Numbered from the stretch's first letter, positions 33,974-42,941 are shown. The stretch: DNA of 64,000 nt from Olsenella sp. KH3B4 (GCA_900111695.1 FOHD01000003.1:1-64000), one strand, 5' to 3'. Program-made: numbers and translations. The notes: generated by a model not told the origin, from the sequence alone.

Positions 33974-35944
33974 CTAGCGCGTGGCAAGTGCGGCGTCACC
34001 GGCCTTGACCTCGCCGGTTGCGAGCTGGTCGACCGCGGTGTACGCGTCGGTGTTGGTGATCACGAGCATCGTGGTGGCTGCCTTGCCGGCCTCCTTGATG
34101 GCACCAAGGTCGGCCTCCATGAGGACGTCGCCGCGCTTGACGTGGTCGCCTACCTTGGTGAAGGGCGTGAAGGGCTCACCCCTGAGCTCGACGGTGTCGA
34201 TGCCAATGTGGATGAGGATCTCGGCGCCGGCATCGGAGAGCAGGCCAAGGGCATGCCCAGTCTCGGCTACCACGGTCACCGTGCCATCAACGGGCGAGAC
34301 GATCTTTCCGTCCTTGGGTTCCACCGCGATGCCCTTGCCCATGGAGAGAGACGCAAAGACGGGGTCGGAGACGTCTGTGAGCGCGATGGCGGTGCCGGTG
34401 GCGGGGGCACCGATGGTCTCGGCCTTGGGGGCCTCGGCGGTAGCGACGCCGCTCTCCTCTGCCTGGAGGGCGCGGACCTCGTCGGCGACGGCTGCGGTCT
34501 CGGCCACGGTCTTCTCGGGCTTGGGGGCGTCTTCCTTATCGCGGTACACCGCTGAGGAGATGCCAAAGGCAACACCAAAGGCGACCGCGAACATGATGAT
34601 GTACTGGATGGGCTGGGCGATGCAGAGCAGGATGCCAAAGATGCCCGTGACACCAGTGCCGGATGCGGCCAGGTTGAAGATGAAGCAGCAGAGGGCGCCG
34701 CAGGCGGAGCCAATCATGCCGGCCACGAAGGGCTTCATGTTGGGGAGGTTCACGCCAAAGATCGCGGGCTCGGTGATGCCCAGGAGGCAGGAGATGCCGG
34801 CGGGAACGGCGAGCGACTTGGTCTTCTCGGAGCGCGTCTTGAGGGCAACGGCCAGGCAGGCGCCACCCTGGGCGATGTTGGCGGAGCTGGCGATGGGCAG
34901 CCAGTAGGTGACGCCGTACTGTGCGAGCATCGAGACGTCGATGGCGGTGTACATCTGGTGCAGGCCGGTCACGACGGAGGGCGAGTAGATGAGGCCGATG
35001 ATGATGTAGCCAATGCCCAGAGGTACCTGGAGGAGGAACATGAGCAGGCCGAGGATATTGTTCTCAAGCCAGACGAAGATGGGGCCAACAAAGAGAATCG
35101 TGATGTAGGCGGCCAGCGAGACGGACAGCAGGGGCGTCAGGAACAGGTCGAACATCTCGGGGACCACCTTGTGGAGGCGCTTCTCGAAGAAGCAGAGGAT
35201 CCACACGCCCACCAGGATGGGGATGACGTGGCCCTGGTAGCCCACCCAGTCGATGCTGTAGAGGCCGGGAATCACGTCGAGGGTGATCATGGTTCCGTCG
35301 GCGATTGCGGTGCTGGCGCTGTAGGCGTTGATGAAGTCGGAGCTGATGAGCAGCGCGCCGAGGGAGGCGCCAAGGTACGGGTTGCCTCCAAAGACCGTCG
35401 CGGCGGAGAAGCCCAGAAGGATCTGGAGGTTGGCGAGGGCGCAGGCGTTGATTAGCGCTGCGATGCGCCACCACACCGATGTCTGGTCAAGCGAGAAGAA
35501 CCCGGCACCGCCATCCGCGACGGGGGTGCCCATGTAGGAGAGTGCCCCCATGATGCCCATGAGCATACCGGATGCCACGATGGCGGGGATGATGGGAACG
35601 AAGACGTCCGAGAGGACCTTGATGGCACGCTGGAACGCGTTGCCCTGGTTGGCGGCGGCCTCCTTGGCCTCTGCCTTGGACGCAGCGGTGATGCCGGCCT
35701 GCTTGATGAACTCGTCGAAGACCTTGTCGACGGTGCCGGTTCCAAAGATCACCTGGAGCTGGCCCGAGGCCTGGAAGTTGCCCTTGGCGCCAGCGACGTC
35801 GTCGAGCTTGGCCTTGTCGATCTTGCTGTCGTCCGCGATGACCAGGCGCAGGCGGGTTGCACAGTGCGCCGCCGAGACGATGTTGCTCGAGCCGCCAATC
35901 GCCTCCAGCACCTCACGCGCCGCTTGAGCATAGTTCAGAGCCAT
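33974..35944 (-). CDS. scrA: PTS system EIIBCA, sucrose/beta-glucoside type
   Basis: The 656-residue protein has three parts. EIIB (about 1-85) carries the phospho-cysteine in AAHCATRLRL (Cys28). EIIC (about 110-470) is a multi-helix sugar channel, and EIIA (about 525-656) has the phospho-histidine in ILIHIGIDTVEL. A flexible Ala/Glu-rich linker joins C and A. It takes up and phosphorylates a sugar, most likely sucrose given the GH32 gene downstream. ATG 35944 follows GAAGGGAG. Two LacI-type operators lie just upstream. Confidence 0.92.
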   Translation of the reverse strand: MALNYAQAAREVLEAIGGSSNIVSAAHCATRLRLVIADDSKIDKAKLDDVAGAKGNFQASGQLQVIFGTGTVDKVFDEFIKQAGITAASKAEAKEAAANQGNAFQRAIKVLSDVFVPIIPAIVASGMLMGIMGALSYMGTPVADGGAGFFSLDQTSVWWRIAALINACALANLQILLGFSAATVFGGNPYLGASLGALLISSDFINAYSASTAIADGTMITLDVIPGLYSIDWVGYQGHVIPILVGVWILCFFEKRLHKVVPEMFDLFLTPLLSVSLAAYITILFVGPIFVWLENNILGLLMFLLQVPLGIGYIIIGLIYSPSVVTGLHQMYTAIDVSMLAQYGVTYWLPIASSANIAQGGACLAVALKTRSEKTKSLAVPAGISCLLGITEPAIFGVNLPNMKPFVAGMIGSACGALCCFIFNLAASGTGVTGIFGILLCIAQPIQYIIMFAVAFGVAFGISSAVYRDKEDAPKPEKTVAETAAVADEVRALQAEESGVATAEAPKAETIGAPATGTAIALTDVSDPVFASLSMGKGIAVEPKDGKIVSPVDGTVTVVAETGHALGLLSDAGAEILIHIGIDTVELRGEPFTPFTKVGDHVKRGDVLMEADLGAIKEAGKAATTMLVITNTDAYTAVDQLATGEVKAGDAALATR

Positions 35945-35978
35945 GTGGTCTCCCTTCTCCATACCGCTCACATGAATA

Positions 35979-36050
35979 TGGAACCGTTCTCATAGCAGAT
36001 TTCATGGAGTAAGTAGTTGTTTAAACTAGTTCTCTATGAAATCGTTCTCA
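35979..36050 (-). promoter_or_regulatory. Two LacI-type operators upstream of the sucrose PTS gene
   Basis: TGGAACCGTTCTCA (35979-35992) and TGAAATCGTTCTCA (36037-36050) share the half-site CGTTCTCA with a central CG, typical of LacI/GalR operators. Their starts are 58 bases apart. The same half-site in reverse, TGAGAACGATACCA, lies upstream of the regulator gene. Confidence 0.75.
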
Positions 36051-36167
36051 CAGCGTCAATGGTAGTCATTGCAGGCCGTTGCAAATGTGGAATACGAGAA
36101 TAACGGTGAGTGGTCGAGATGCGGCCGCGAGCGGCAAAGCGCCCAAGCGCCAGCCCCGGCGCTCGCA

Positions 36168-37151
36168 CTAGCGCGAGCTCGTGCGAGCGTATATCTCGTA
36201 GCCCATGCGCAGCTCGCGGGGAACGCCGTCGTCGTCGGTCATGGCCTCGACGAGCATCTTCGCTGCCTCGACGCCGCTGGTGAGGTAGTAGAAGTGGACG
36301 GTAGTGAGACTGGGGGTCATGATCTTGGAGAGCTTGGAATCCCCCACGCCTGTCACCTGGACGTCTTCGGGGATGCGCTTTCCGTATTCGCGCAGGCAGG
36401 TCATGGCGCCAAAGGCAATGTCATCGGTGGCGCAGACAATCGCGTCGACATCTGGAACGGCGTCGAGGATCTTCTCGGCGCAGAGGTACCCGGAGTCCAC
36501 GGAGAAGGTGGCGCTTTGCTGCGCCTGGGGGCTCACGGCAACGTTCATGCTAGCGCAGGCATCAAGGAAGGCACGATGGCGCTCCTGCCCAGCTGCCACG
36601 TCCTTCTCGTAGACGCCAATGTAGCCGGGGGTGTGAGAGGTCTTGAGGATTGACCGCGTGAGGTCGTAGACCGCGTGGTAGTCGTCCTGGTAGACGCAGG
36701 AGTGGCCATCTAGTCGCTGGCCCAGTATGACCACGGGGATGTTGAGCGAGTCCAGTGCCTTGTGGTGAGCAGCCGTAAATACTGTGGCTATGAGGATGAT
36801 ACCGTCGACCTTGTTGCGCTCGGCAAAGAGGTTGAGGTAGTCGACCTCCACCTTCTCGTCGTTGTCAGTGTTGGCGAGAAGTACCTGGTAGCCGTTCTGG
36901 CCCAGTACCTTGGTGATGCCGGCGACCATGCGGCTTACGGAATGGGAGTTAATCTTGGGGATGATGACGCCCACGAGCTTTGTCTTGCCCGTGCGCAGCG
37001 TGCGCGCCTGCTGAGAGGGGATGTAGCCGGTCTCGTTAATGACGCGCGAGATGAGCTCGCGCTTCTCCTTTGAGACATAGCCGTCGTTGAGGTAGCGCGA
37101 GACGGTTGCCCGCGAGACTCCCGCGAGCTTTGCTATCTCATTGATGTCCAT
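36168..37151 (-). CDS. LacI-family transcriptional regulator (probable sucrose repressor)
   Basis: This 327-residue regulator begins MDINEIAKLAGVSRATVSRYLNDGYVS, a LacI HTH plus hinge helix (in parts). A periplasmic-binding-protein-like sugar-sensing domain follows, with LVGVIIPKINSHSVSRM, VVILGQ and ATDDIAFGAM. I chose ATG 37151 after GAGGGGG because it gives the correct HTH start. An operator-like site lies 43 bases upstream, suggesting autoregulation, and matching sites lie before the PTS gene. Between it and the PTS gene is a 223-base promoter region. Confidence 0.92.
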   Translation of the reverse strand: MDINEIAKLAGVSRATVSRYLNDGYVSKEKRELISRVINETGYIPSQQARTLRTGKTKLVGVIIPKINSHSVSRMVAGITKVLGQNGYQVLLANTDNDEKVEVDYLNLFAERNKVDGIILIATVFTAAHHKALDSLNIPVVILGQRLDGHSCVYQDDYHAVYDLTRSILKTSHTPGYIGVYEKDVAAGQERHRAFLDACASMNVAVSPQAQQSATFSVDSGYLCAEKILDAVPDVDAIVCATDDIAFGAMTCLREYGKRIPEDVQVTGVGDSKLSKIMTPSLTTVHFYYLTSGVEAAKMLVEAMTDDDGVPRELRMGYEIYARTSSR

Positions 37152-37193
37152 GTTTTCCGCCCCCTCGCTCGCACGCGTTCCCCGTACGCAATA

Positions 37194-37207
37194 TGAGAAC
37201 GATACCA
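37194..37207. promoter_or_regulatory. LacI-type operator upstream of the regulator gene
   Basis: TGAGAACGATACCA matches in reverse the two operators near 36000 (TGAGAACGRTTYCA pattern). It lies between the divergent LacI and aldolase genes and could affect both. Confidence 0.65.
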
Positions 37208-37305
37208 GAAGGCGATGGACATGACCGGACGAATGCGGCGAGGGGCATGGGGTAAGCTCTTGGACGGAGTGTAGCGACACGTGATCGGCAGGAAGGGAGC
37301 ACGCC

Positions 37306-37974
37306 ATGCTGATGGAGGACGCGCGCGAGCGCATTGTTGCCTATGGGAAGCGGATTGCCACGGAGGGACTTGCCGTGGGGACGAGCGGTAACCTCTCGGA
37401 GTACGACCCTGCCACAGGCCTCATGGCCATTAGCCCCTCAGGGCTGGGGTACTTCGAGACCACGCCCAAGGACGTGGTGGTGCTCCGCCTGGACGGCAGC
37501 GTGGTGGAGGGGAGTCGCCGCCCGTCCTCAGAGGCGCCGCTTCATGCCGAGGTCTACCGTCGTCGCCCGGCTGCCCGCGCCGTGGTGCACACGCACTCGC
37601 CGTATGCGACCACGCTTGCGGCGCTTGGCGAGCCCGTCCGCGCGGTGCACTTTACGATTGCGGACTCGGGTGCGGAGGAGGTGCCCCTCTCGCCCTATGT
37701 CACGTTTGGCACGCCCGAGCTGGCTGCTTCGGTGGGAGAGACCTTTGGCGAGCACCCCGAGACAAACGCGGTGCTCATGGAGAATCACGGTCTTGTTGCG
37801 TGTGGCCCAAGCATGAGCGCCGCCTTTGGGCTTGCTGTTAACCTTGAGTTCGTCTCCCGAATCCAGTGGCAGGCAGAGTGTGTGGGCACGCCGCGCGTGC
37901 TCTCGGGCGAGGAGGTCATGGGCGTCTCCCGGCGCTTTGAGACGTACGGGCAGCCTGCTGCAGTCAAGGCATAA
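37306..37974 (+). CDS. Class II aldolase (fuculose-/rhamnulose-/ribulose-phosphate aldolase type)
   Basis: The 222-residue zinc aldolase/epimerase-fold protein has GTSGNLSEYDP near residue 25 (phosphate loop). SSEAPLHAEVYRRRP carries the catalytic Glu, HTHSPYAT gives the zinc histidines, and ENHGLVACG the third zinc ligand. It is closest in layout to L-fuculose-1-phosphate aldolase. These enzymes cleave a ketose phosphate to DHAP and an aldehyde. No fucose or rhamnose kinase is adjacent, so the substrate is open. A GAAGGGAG ribosome site precedes ATG 37306. It leads a set with the phosphoesterase and MFS genes. Confidence 0.85.
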   Translation: MLMEDARERIVAYGKRIATEGLAVGTSGNLSEYDPATGLMAISPSGLGYFETTPKDVVVLRLDGSVVEGSRRPSSEAPLHAEVYRRRPAARAVVHTHSPYATTLAALGEPVRAVHFTIADSGAEEVPLSPYVTFGTPELAASVGETFGEHPETNAVLMENHGLVACGPSMSAAFGLAVNLEFVSRIQWQAECVGTPRVLSGEEVMGVSRRFETYGQPAAVKA

Positions 37975-38034
37975 GAGCTGCCATGGTGGGATTTTTCTCC
38001 CCGGGAGTTTAATCCCGCGCCAAAGGAGGAACGT

Positions 38035-39213
38035 GTGATTGACGAGACGAACAAGAACACGTGGCCGTTGCGATTTGACTCTGAGGGACGTTTCCGCGTG
38101 CTGCAGCTCTCTGACATCCAAGAGACCTCGCGCGTGCGAGACGACACGACGGCACTTCTCCGTGCGGCGCTCGACGAGGCGAAGCCAGACCTCGTGGTGC
38201 TTACTGGCGACCAGATAAAGGGCTACGCAATCGAGTTCGCGCTGGGCGAGAGCGCAGAGCGCGCCCGCACGGTGGTGCGGAAGATTTGCTCGCCCATGGT
38301 CGAGCGAAACATTCCCTTTGTGGTCACCTATGGCAATCACGACCGCCAGTGCGGCGTTGACAACGAGGAGCAGGAGAGCTGGTACAAGGCAATCCCCGGA
38401 TGCGTGAACGGCATGGTTGCCGCCCGTGAGCCCCGTCTCTACCTTGGTGCCGGTACGCTTGCCGTGCCCGTGCTCTCGCATGATGGCGAAGACATCCGCC
38501 TGGCGGTGATTGTGGCGGACTCTGGCGCGGGCTCGGGAAGCGACGGCTACGATCCCTTCGATCCAGAGAAAACCGCTTGGGTAACCAGCTGTGCGCAGGA
38601 TCTTGCGAGGCGCGCCGGACATCGTGTCCCCTGCATTCTCTATCAGCACATTCCGCCCATTCAGGTTTACGACTGCCTTCGTGACGCCTGCGAGGGCGAG
38701 CATGGCGTCCTTGGGTTCCGCACGCACTATCATCCCGGTCGCATCCTTGTTCCCGTCGATGACCTGCGTGTCTCCGGGGGACTTCGGGAACCCGTGTGCA
38801 GCCCCGACATCGATACCGGCGAGGTGGCAGCCCTTACGCGCGAGGGGAGCACCTTCGCCATCTACTTTGGCCACGATCACAAGAACACATTGGTCTCGCA
38901 CTACGGCAGCATTGACCTTGGGTATGCACCGTCTGTTGGCTTTGGCTCCTACGGACCGGGCACGTCTCGTGCGGCGCGGCTTTTCTCCTTTGGCGAGAAG
39001 AACGCGGCGCTCTACACAACGCGCCTGCTCACGTACGCGGAGCTCATTGGTTCTCGCACCGAGCGTCCGCTTACCGACTGGGCCTCCGAGCGTGTGCCCG
39101 TCTCGACGGAGGAGGCTCGCGAGATGGTGCGGCCTGCGCTTCCGGTGCTTGGCGCGGCAGCTATTGCGGCGTTTGCCCTCGGTGTGGCAAAACGACAGAA
39201 AAGGGGCAGGTAG
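38035..39213 (+). CDS. Calcineurin-like metallophosphoesterase with C-terminal membrane anchor
   Basis: This 392-residue protein has the metallophosphoesterase motifs LQLSDIQE (D-x-H/Q-like first motif, Gln in place of His), VLTGDQIKG, YGNHDRQ, and GHDHKN. The first motif's Gln replaces the common His, a variation seen in some members. A hydrophobic stretch near the C-terminus (LPVLGAAAIAAFALGVAKRQKRGR, in parts) suggests a single tail anchor with a basic end, and no N-terminal signal is present. GTG 38035 follows AAAGGAGG. The MFS gene begins on the base after its stop. Its substrate is unknown. Confidence 0.82.
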   Translation: MIDETNKNTWPLRFDSEGRFRVLQLSDIQETSRVRDDTTALLRAALDEAKPDLVVLTGDQIKGYAIEFALGESAERARTVVRKICSPMVERNIPFVVTYGNHDRQCGVDNEEQESWYKAIPGCVNGMVAAREPRLYLGAGTLAVPVLSHDGEDIRLAVIVADSGAGSGSDGYDPFDPEKTAWVTSCAQDLARRAGHRVPCILYQHIPPIQVYDCLRDACEGEHGVLGFRTHYHPGRILVPVDDLRVSGGLREPVCSPDIDTGEVAALTREGSTFAIYFGHDHKNTLVSHYGSIDLGYAPSVGFGSYGPGTSRAARLFSFGEKNAALYTTRLLTYAELIGSRTERPLTDWASERVPVSTEEAREMVRPALPVLGAAAIAAFALGVAKRQKRGR

Positions 39214-40581
39214 ATGGCAGAGAAGCCAGTGGAAGAGGACGGCGAGAAGCCCGGTGGGAGCAAACCCGCCGGTCGAAGTCTCACCAAGCTCAACATGCGC
39301 CGGACCATTCTGGTGACGCTGCCCTTCATGGGGGCGCTCACGTTCTGGCAGGCCTACGATGGGCTGGTGCCGCTCATGTTCAAGAACACGTTTGGCATGG
39401 GAGACACGCTCACCGGCGTCTTCATGTCGCTTGACAACGTGCTTGCGCTCTTCATGCTCCCGCTCATGGGCGCGCTGTCCGACCGCATGACCACCCGCTG
39501 GGGTAGGCGCACGCCGTTCATCGTGGTGGGGGCACTTCTCGCCGCAGCGCTCACCCCGCTCATTGCCGTGGCAAACGCGATGCGCAACCTGCCGCTCTTT
39601 GTGACGGTGCTTGTTGCGACGCTGGTGGTTCTCTCGATTTACCGCTCGCCGTCCGTGGCGCTCATGCCCGACGTCACTCCGCGTCCGGTGCGCAGCAAGG
39701 CCGATGCCTTCAACTCGCTCATGGCCGCGGTGGGTGGCGTCATTGTACTTGTCGCCATTGCGCTTCTCGTCCCCGCCGTGGAGAACCCGGACTACATACC
39801 CGTCTACCTTGTCATCTCCTTCATGCTTCTGGTGACGACCATCATCTTCATGGTGTTCTTTCGAGAGCCCAAAGAAGTCGCGGCGATGCACCGCGAGAGC
39901 GCTGAGCTGGGCATTCCCGAGGACGAGGTCGATGCTTCGGACGAGGGAGGCAAGGAGCGCGAGGCGGATCCCATCAAGCGCCGCTCCCTTGTCTGCGTGC
40001 TTGTCTGCGTCTTCTTCTACTTCATGTCGAACAATGCCGTGACCAGCGGCATCTCGCGCTACGCTGACGTGGTGTGGGGGATGGCCGGAGGCTCGTACGC
40101 GCAGGTGCAGACTGTGGCAACGCTTGCGGCCATCGTTGCCTACATGCCCATGGCCGAGCTCTCCTGCAAGATTGGGCGAAAGGTCACGACCTACATTGGC
40201 ATTGCGCTTATGGTGGTGGCCCCGCTGCTCATCTCGGGCACCACGGATTTCTCGGCGATTATCTACGTGTGGGTTGCCCTCTTTGGCATTGGCATGGCAA
40301 CGGTCTCGCTCACCGTGTACCCCATGATCATGGAGCTGGCGAGCGCCAACTCGACGGGGCGCTACACCGGGTTCTACTACACGGCGAGCATGTCCGCGCA
40401 GGTGGTGACCCCTATCCTCTCCGGTGCCGTCATGCAGTTTGTGGGCTACCAGTACCTCTACATCTACGTGGCCATCTGCGCGGCAATATCTGCCGTGCCG
40501 CTGCTGTTCGTGAAGAATGCGGACTCGCTTACGATGGACGAGGTGCGTGAGCGTCAGGCTGCGGCGGAGGAGAAGCGCTAG
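39214..40581 (+). CDS. Major facilitator superfamily transporter, SLC45/sugar-symporter-like
   Basis: This 455-residue, 12-helix carrier has the MFS motif A-like ALSDRMTTRWGRRTPFIVVG between helices 2 and 3 and RSPSVALMPDVTPRPVRSKADAFNS (in parts) after helix 4. The R-S-K-A-x-A-x-N pattern is typical of the SLC45/sucrose-proton symporter-like branch. A long charged loop (about 220-255) separates the halves. It directly abuts the phosphoesterase gene, so they are co-translated. Sugar or glycoside uptake is a reasonable guess given the neighbours. Confidence 0.85.
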   Translation: MAEKPVEEDGEKPGGSKPAGRSLTKLNMRRTILVTLPFMGALTFWQAYDGLVPLMFKNTFGMGDTLTGVFMSLDNVLALFMLPLMGALSDRMTTRWGRRTPFIVVGALLAAALTPLIAVANAMRNLPLFVTVLVATLVVLSIYRSPSVALMPDVTPRPVRSKADAFNSLMAAVGGVIVLVAIALLVPAVENPDYIPVYLVISFMLLVTTIIFMVFFREPKEVAAMHRESAELGIPEDEVDASDEGGKEREADPIKRRSLVCVLVCVFFYFMSNNAVTSGISRYADVVWGMAGGSYAQVQTVATLAAIVAYMPMAELSCKIGRKVTTYIGIALMVVAPLLISGTTDFSAIIYVWVALFGIGMATVSLTVYPMIMELASANSTGRYTGFYYTASMSAQVVTPILSGAVMQFVGYQYLYIYVAICAAISAVPLLFVKNADSLTMDEVRERQAAAEEKR

Positions 40582-40627
40582 GCGAGTTTCCGCAAGCGCC
40601 TTGCGTAGGCGCGCATCGCAAAAAGAA

Positions 40628-40661
40628 GGGCCGCCGGCATCCAAAAAGACGCCGACGGCCC
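40628..40661. terminator. Strong hairpin between convergent MFS and cysE genes
   Basis: GGGCCGCCGGCATC (40628-40641) pairs with GACGCCGACGGCCC (40648-40661), mostly perfect, with loop CAAAAA. Read on the minus strand the loop is T-rich. It likely terminates both genes. Confidence 0.75.
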
Positions 40662-40700
40662 GTTGCCTTCCTATTGGCGCGCCGAGAAGCAACCGAGAAG

Positions 40701-41375
40701 CTACAGTGCGCAGGACCAGCGGATGTTCTCGTCGTCCAGCTTGCTGGGATCGAAGTCGTCCTCCACGAGGCGGGGCCCCTTGAAGCGACGGTCACGCACG
40801 ACCTTTGCCGGAACGCCTGCAACCGTGACGTCATGCGGGACATCATGGACCACGACCGAACCAGCGGCGACCTTTGCGTTATCGCCCACGGTAATATCGC
40901 CCAAAATGATGGCGCCGGCACCCACCATGACGTTGTTGCCAAGCGTGGGGTGACGCTTGCCGCCGTGCTTGCCCGTCATGCCAAGGGTTACCCCCTGGTA
41001 GAGGAGGCAGTCGTCGCCGATGATTGACGTGGCGCCAATGACCACGCCAATGCCGTGGTCAATGGAGAAGCGTCGGCCAATCTGCGCGGAGGGGAAGATG
41101 TCCGCCCCCAGCTTGCGGCGCGTGCGCTTGGCGAGAAGGAGCGCGAGGCTCCTCATGCCGTGGGTGTAGAGCCAGTGGTGGCGCCTATAGGCCCAGACGA
41201 TATGGGTGCCCGTCGAGTAGAACACGATGTCCCAGATCGAGTTGGCCGCCGGGTCGCGCTCGAGCGCCGCATGGGCGTCCTCGCGCATGACCTCGAAGAG
41301 CGACATCTCGTCAACGGTACGCGTGTCCTCGGCAGAACCCGCTGCGGTGGCGACGCTTGTCGTTGCCGTGACCAT
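40701..41375 (-). CDS. cysE: Serine O-acetyltransferase
   Basis: A 224-residue hexapeptide-repeat acetyltransferase that makes O-acetylserine from serine and acetyl-CoA. It has DHGIGVVIGATSIIGD and LYQGVTLGMTGKHGGKRHPTLG (in parts), holding the catalytic His and Asp of the CysE/SAT branch. AGSVVVHDVPHDVTVAGVPAKVV closes the left-handed helix. It is the short SAT type with a reduced N-terminal domain. Its start overlaps the cysK stop (TAATG), so the two are coupled, fitting the cysteine synthase complex. The C-terminal tail ends WSCAL rather than the classic Ile, which may weaken that contact. Confidence 0.93.
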   Translation of the reverse strand: MVTATTSVATAAGSAEDTRTVDEMSLFEVMREDAHAALERDPAANSIWDIVFYSTGTHIVWAYRRHHWLYTHGMRSLALLLAKRTRRKLGADIFPSAQIGRRFSIDHGIGVVIGATSIIGDDCLLYQGVTLGMTGKHGGKRHPTLGNNVMVGAGAIILGDITVGDNAKVAAGSVVVHDVPHDVTVAGVPAKVVRDRRFKGPRLVEDDFDPSKLDDENIRWSCAL

Positions 41376-42286
41376 TAGAGGTCCATTGAGAGGTAGCGCT
41401 CGCCGGTGTCGGGAAGGATGGCGACGATGACCTTGCCCGCGTTCTCGGGACGCTTGGCAAGCTCGACCGCCGCGGCGACGGCGGCACCCGAGGAGATGCC
41501 AACGAGCAAGCCGTAGTCGGCCGCAAGGCGCTTCTTGGTATCGATGGCGGTTGCGGAGGCAACGGGGACTACCTCGTCGACAACGGAGGCGTCATACGTC
41601 TTGGGGACAAAGCCAGCGCCAATGCCCTGAATCTTGTGGGAGCCGGCAGGCTTGCCCTCGAGGACAGCGGACTCTGCGGGCTCGACGGCGATACCCTTAA
41701 CGGAAGGCTTCTTCTCCTTGAGGAAGCGGGCGGTGCCGGAGATGGTGCCACCAGTGCCAACGCCAGCCACGATGAAATCGACCGTGCCCTCTGTGTCTGC
41801 CCAGACCTCGGGACCGGTGGTCTCGTAGTGGGCCTGCGGGTTTGCGGGGTTCACAAACTGGCCGGCAACAATGGCGCCCGGGGTCTCTTGGCGGAGCTCC
41901 TCCGCCTTGGCGACGGCGCCCTTCATGCCGTCCTTGCCCGGCGTAAGGACAATCTGCGCGCCATAGGATGCGGCAAGCTTGCGGCGCTCGATGGACATGG
42001 TCTCGGGCATGACGAGAATCATCTTGTAGCCGCGCGCGGCCGCAAGCATGGCAAGGCCAACGCCGGTGTTGCCGGACGTGGGCTCGATCACGGTTCCGCC
42101 GGGCTTCAGAGTGCCGTCCTTCTCGGCGGCATCGAGCATTGCGCGGGCGATGCGGTCCTTGACAGATCCGCCGGGGTTGGTGGCCTCGTACTTGCCGTAG
42201 ATGGTTGCTGCGCCATCAACGAGCCCCGAAAGGTCTACCAGGGGGGTTGAGCCGATAAGGGCCTCGATCTTCCTTGCTGCCTTCAT
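41375..42286 (-). CDS. cysK: Cysteine synthase A (O-acetylserine sulfhydrylase)
   Basis: This 303-residue PLP enzyme converts O-acetylserine and sulfide to cysteine. The PLP lysine is Lys43 in NPGGSVKDRIA. PTSGNTGVGLAM is the substrate-binding loop and GVGTGGTISG the phosphate loop. The last GISSGAAVAAAV motif is also present. ATG 42286 follows AAGGAG; a frame to 42451 would add an unrelated leader. cysE follows with a one-base overlap. A promoter region with a GC-rich hairpin precedes it; no T-box or riboswitch was recognised. Confidence 0.95.
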   Translation of the reverse strand: MKAARKIEALIGSTPLVDLSGLVDGAATIYGKYEATNPGGSVKDRIARAMLDAAEKDGTLKPGGTVIEPTSGNTGVGLAMLAAARGYKMILVMPETMSIERRKLAASYGAQIVLTPGKDGMKGAVAKAEELRQETPGAIVAGQFVNPANPQAHYETTGPEVWADTEGTVDFIVAGVGTGGTISGTARFLKEKKPSVKGIAVEPAESAVLEGKPAGSHKIQGIGAGFVPKTYDASVVDEVVPVASATAIDTKKRLAADYGLLVGISSGAAVAAAVELAKRPENAGKVIVAILPDTGERYLSMDL

Positions 42287-42442
42287 CTTTCTACTCCTTG
42301 TGCGTCTGGTGACGAGGCAAGTCGGCTGCCCCCAGTGGGGCTCCTCCGCCGGACAACTCGTCAAGACAAGAGTGGCACTTATAAACCCACTCCACAAGTA
42401 GGAATTAATGAATGGAAATAATTCCCATTCAAGCGGTGGGAA

Positions 42443-42473
42443 ATGAGACAAAGGGACTGTCCCTTTGTCTCAT
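42443..42473. repeat. 31-bp perfect palindrome, family C, copy 2
   Basis: The same 15-1-15 palindrome as at 12411-12441, with T instead of A at the centre. It lies between the cysK promoter region and the end of pth2, both on the minus strand, and may serve as a pth2 terminator. Confidence 0.85.
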
Positions 42474-42486
42474 GGCAGCGGAGGTG

Positions 42487-42933
42487 CTAGTAGAGCGGCA
42501 GGTCTCCGGTGATGGGATCGATCTTCTCGGCAGGGAGGGGCTCGAAGGCCAGGCACGTGAGCGTCGCCTCGCCGTGGAACTCGGTGAGACCGGCGTCGCG
42601 CACGAGCGCTACGGCAAAGCCCTGCTCGCGGCCCTTCTCGGCGATGTTGAGCAGTTCTTCCTCGGAATCCACGTACACGCAGACCTTGGCAACGCCGGAG
42701 TCGAACCAATCCGAGAGCGCGGTGGAGTCTGCCTCGGGGTGGTCGAGGTAGACCCACGTGGGCGTGCCATCGGGGGCCGTGCGAACGCGCACCTGGTCCA
42801 GGCGCCCCTCACGGGCGAGCGCCATGAGCGTTGCCTCCACGCAGGCGTGTCCCGACTGGGCCGCGATCTTACCCTTGCGCATCTTGAGGTCGCGCCTCAT
42901 GACGATCATCTGCTTGGACTTGTAGCCTGCCAT
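42487..42933 (-). CDS. Peptidyl-tRNA hydrolase, Pth2 type
   Basis: The 148-residue protein matches the archaeal/eukaryotic-type Pth2 rather than bacterial Pth1. It begins KQMIVMRRDLKMRKGKIAAQSGHACVEA (in parts), with the K-G-K-x-A-A-Q-x-x-H-A signature. It would recycle tRNA from peptidyl-tRNA released early from ribosomes. The middle and end are less typical (VDSEEELLNIAEKGREQG and GEATLTCLAFEPLP). It lies eight bases downstream of the cation efflux gene, in the same direction, and so is probably co-transcribed. Confidence 0.88.
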   Translation of the reverse strand: MAGYKSKQMIVMRRDLKMRKGKIAAQSGHACVEATLMALAREGRLDQVRVRTAPDGTPTWVYLDHPEADSTALSDWFDSGVAKVCVYVDSEEELLNIAEKGREQGFAVALVRDAGLTEFHGEATLTCLAFEPLPAEKIDPITGDLPLY

Positions 42934-42941
42934 GCCGTTCC

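Noticed and set aside
37528..40692. A 1054-codon open frame on the minus strand
   Set aside because: It runs antisense through the aldolase, phosphoesterase and MFS genes, is rich in Arg, His and Gly, and matches no family. High GC removes stop codons in that frame.
42287..42442. A riboswitch or T-box upstream of cysK
   Set aside because: No T-box motif, specifier stem or known aptamer could be traced; only a small GC-rich hairpin is seen.
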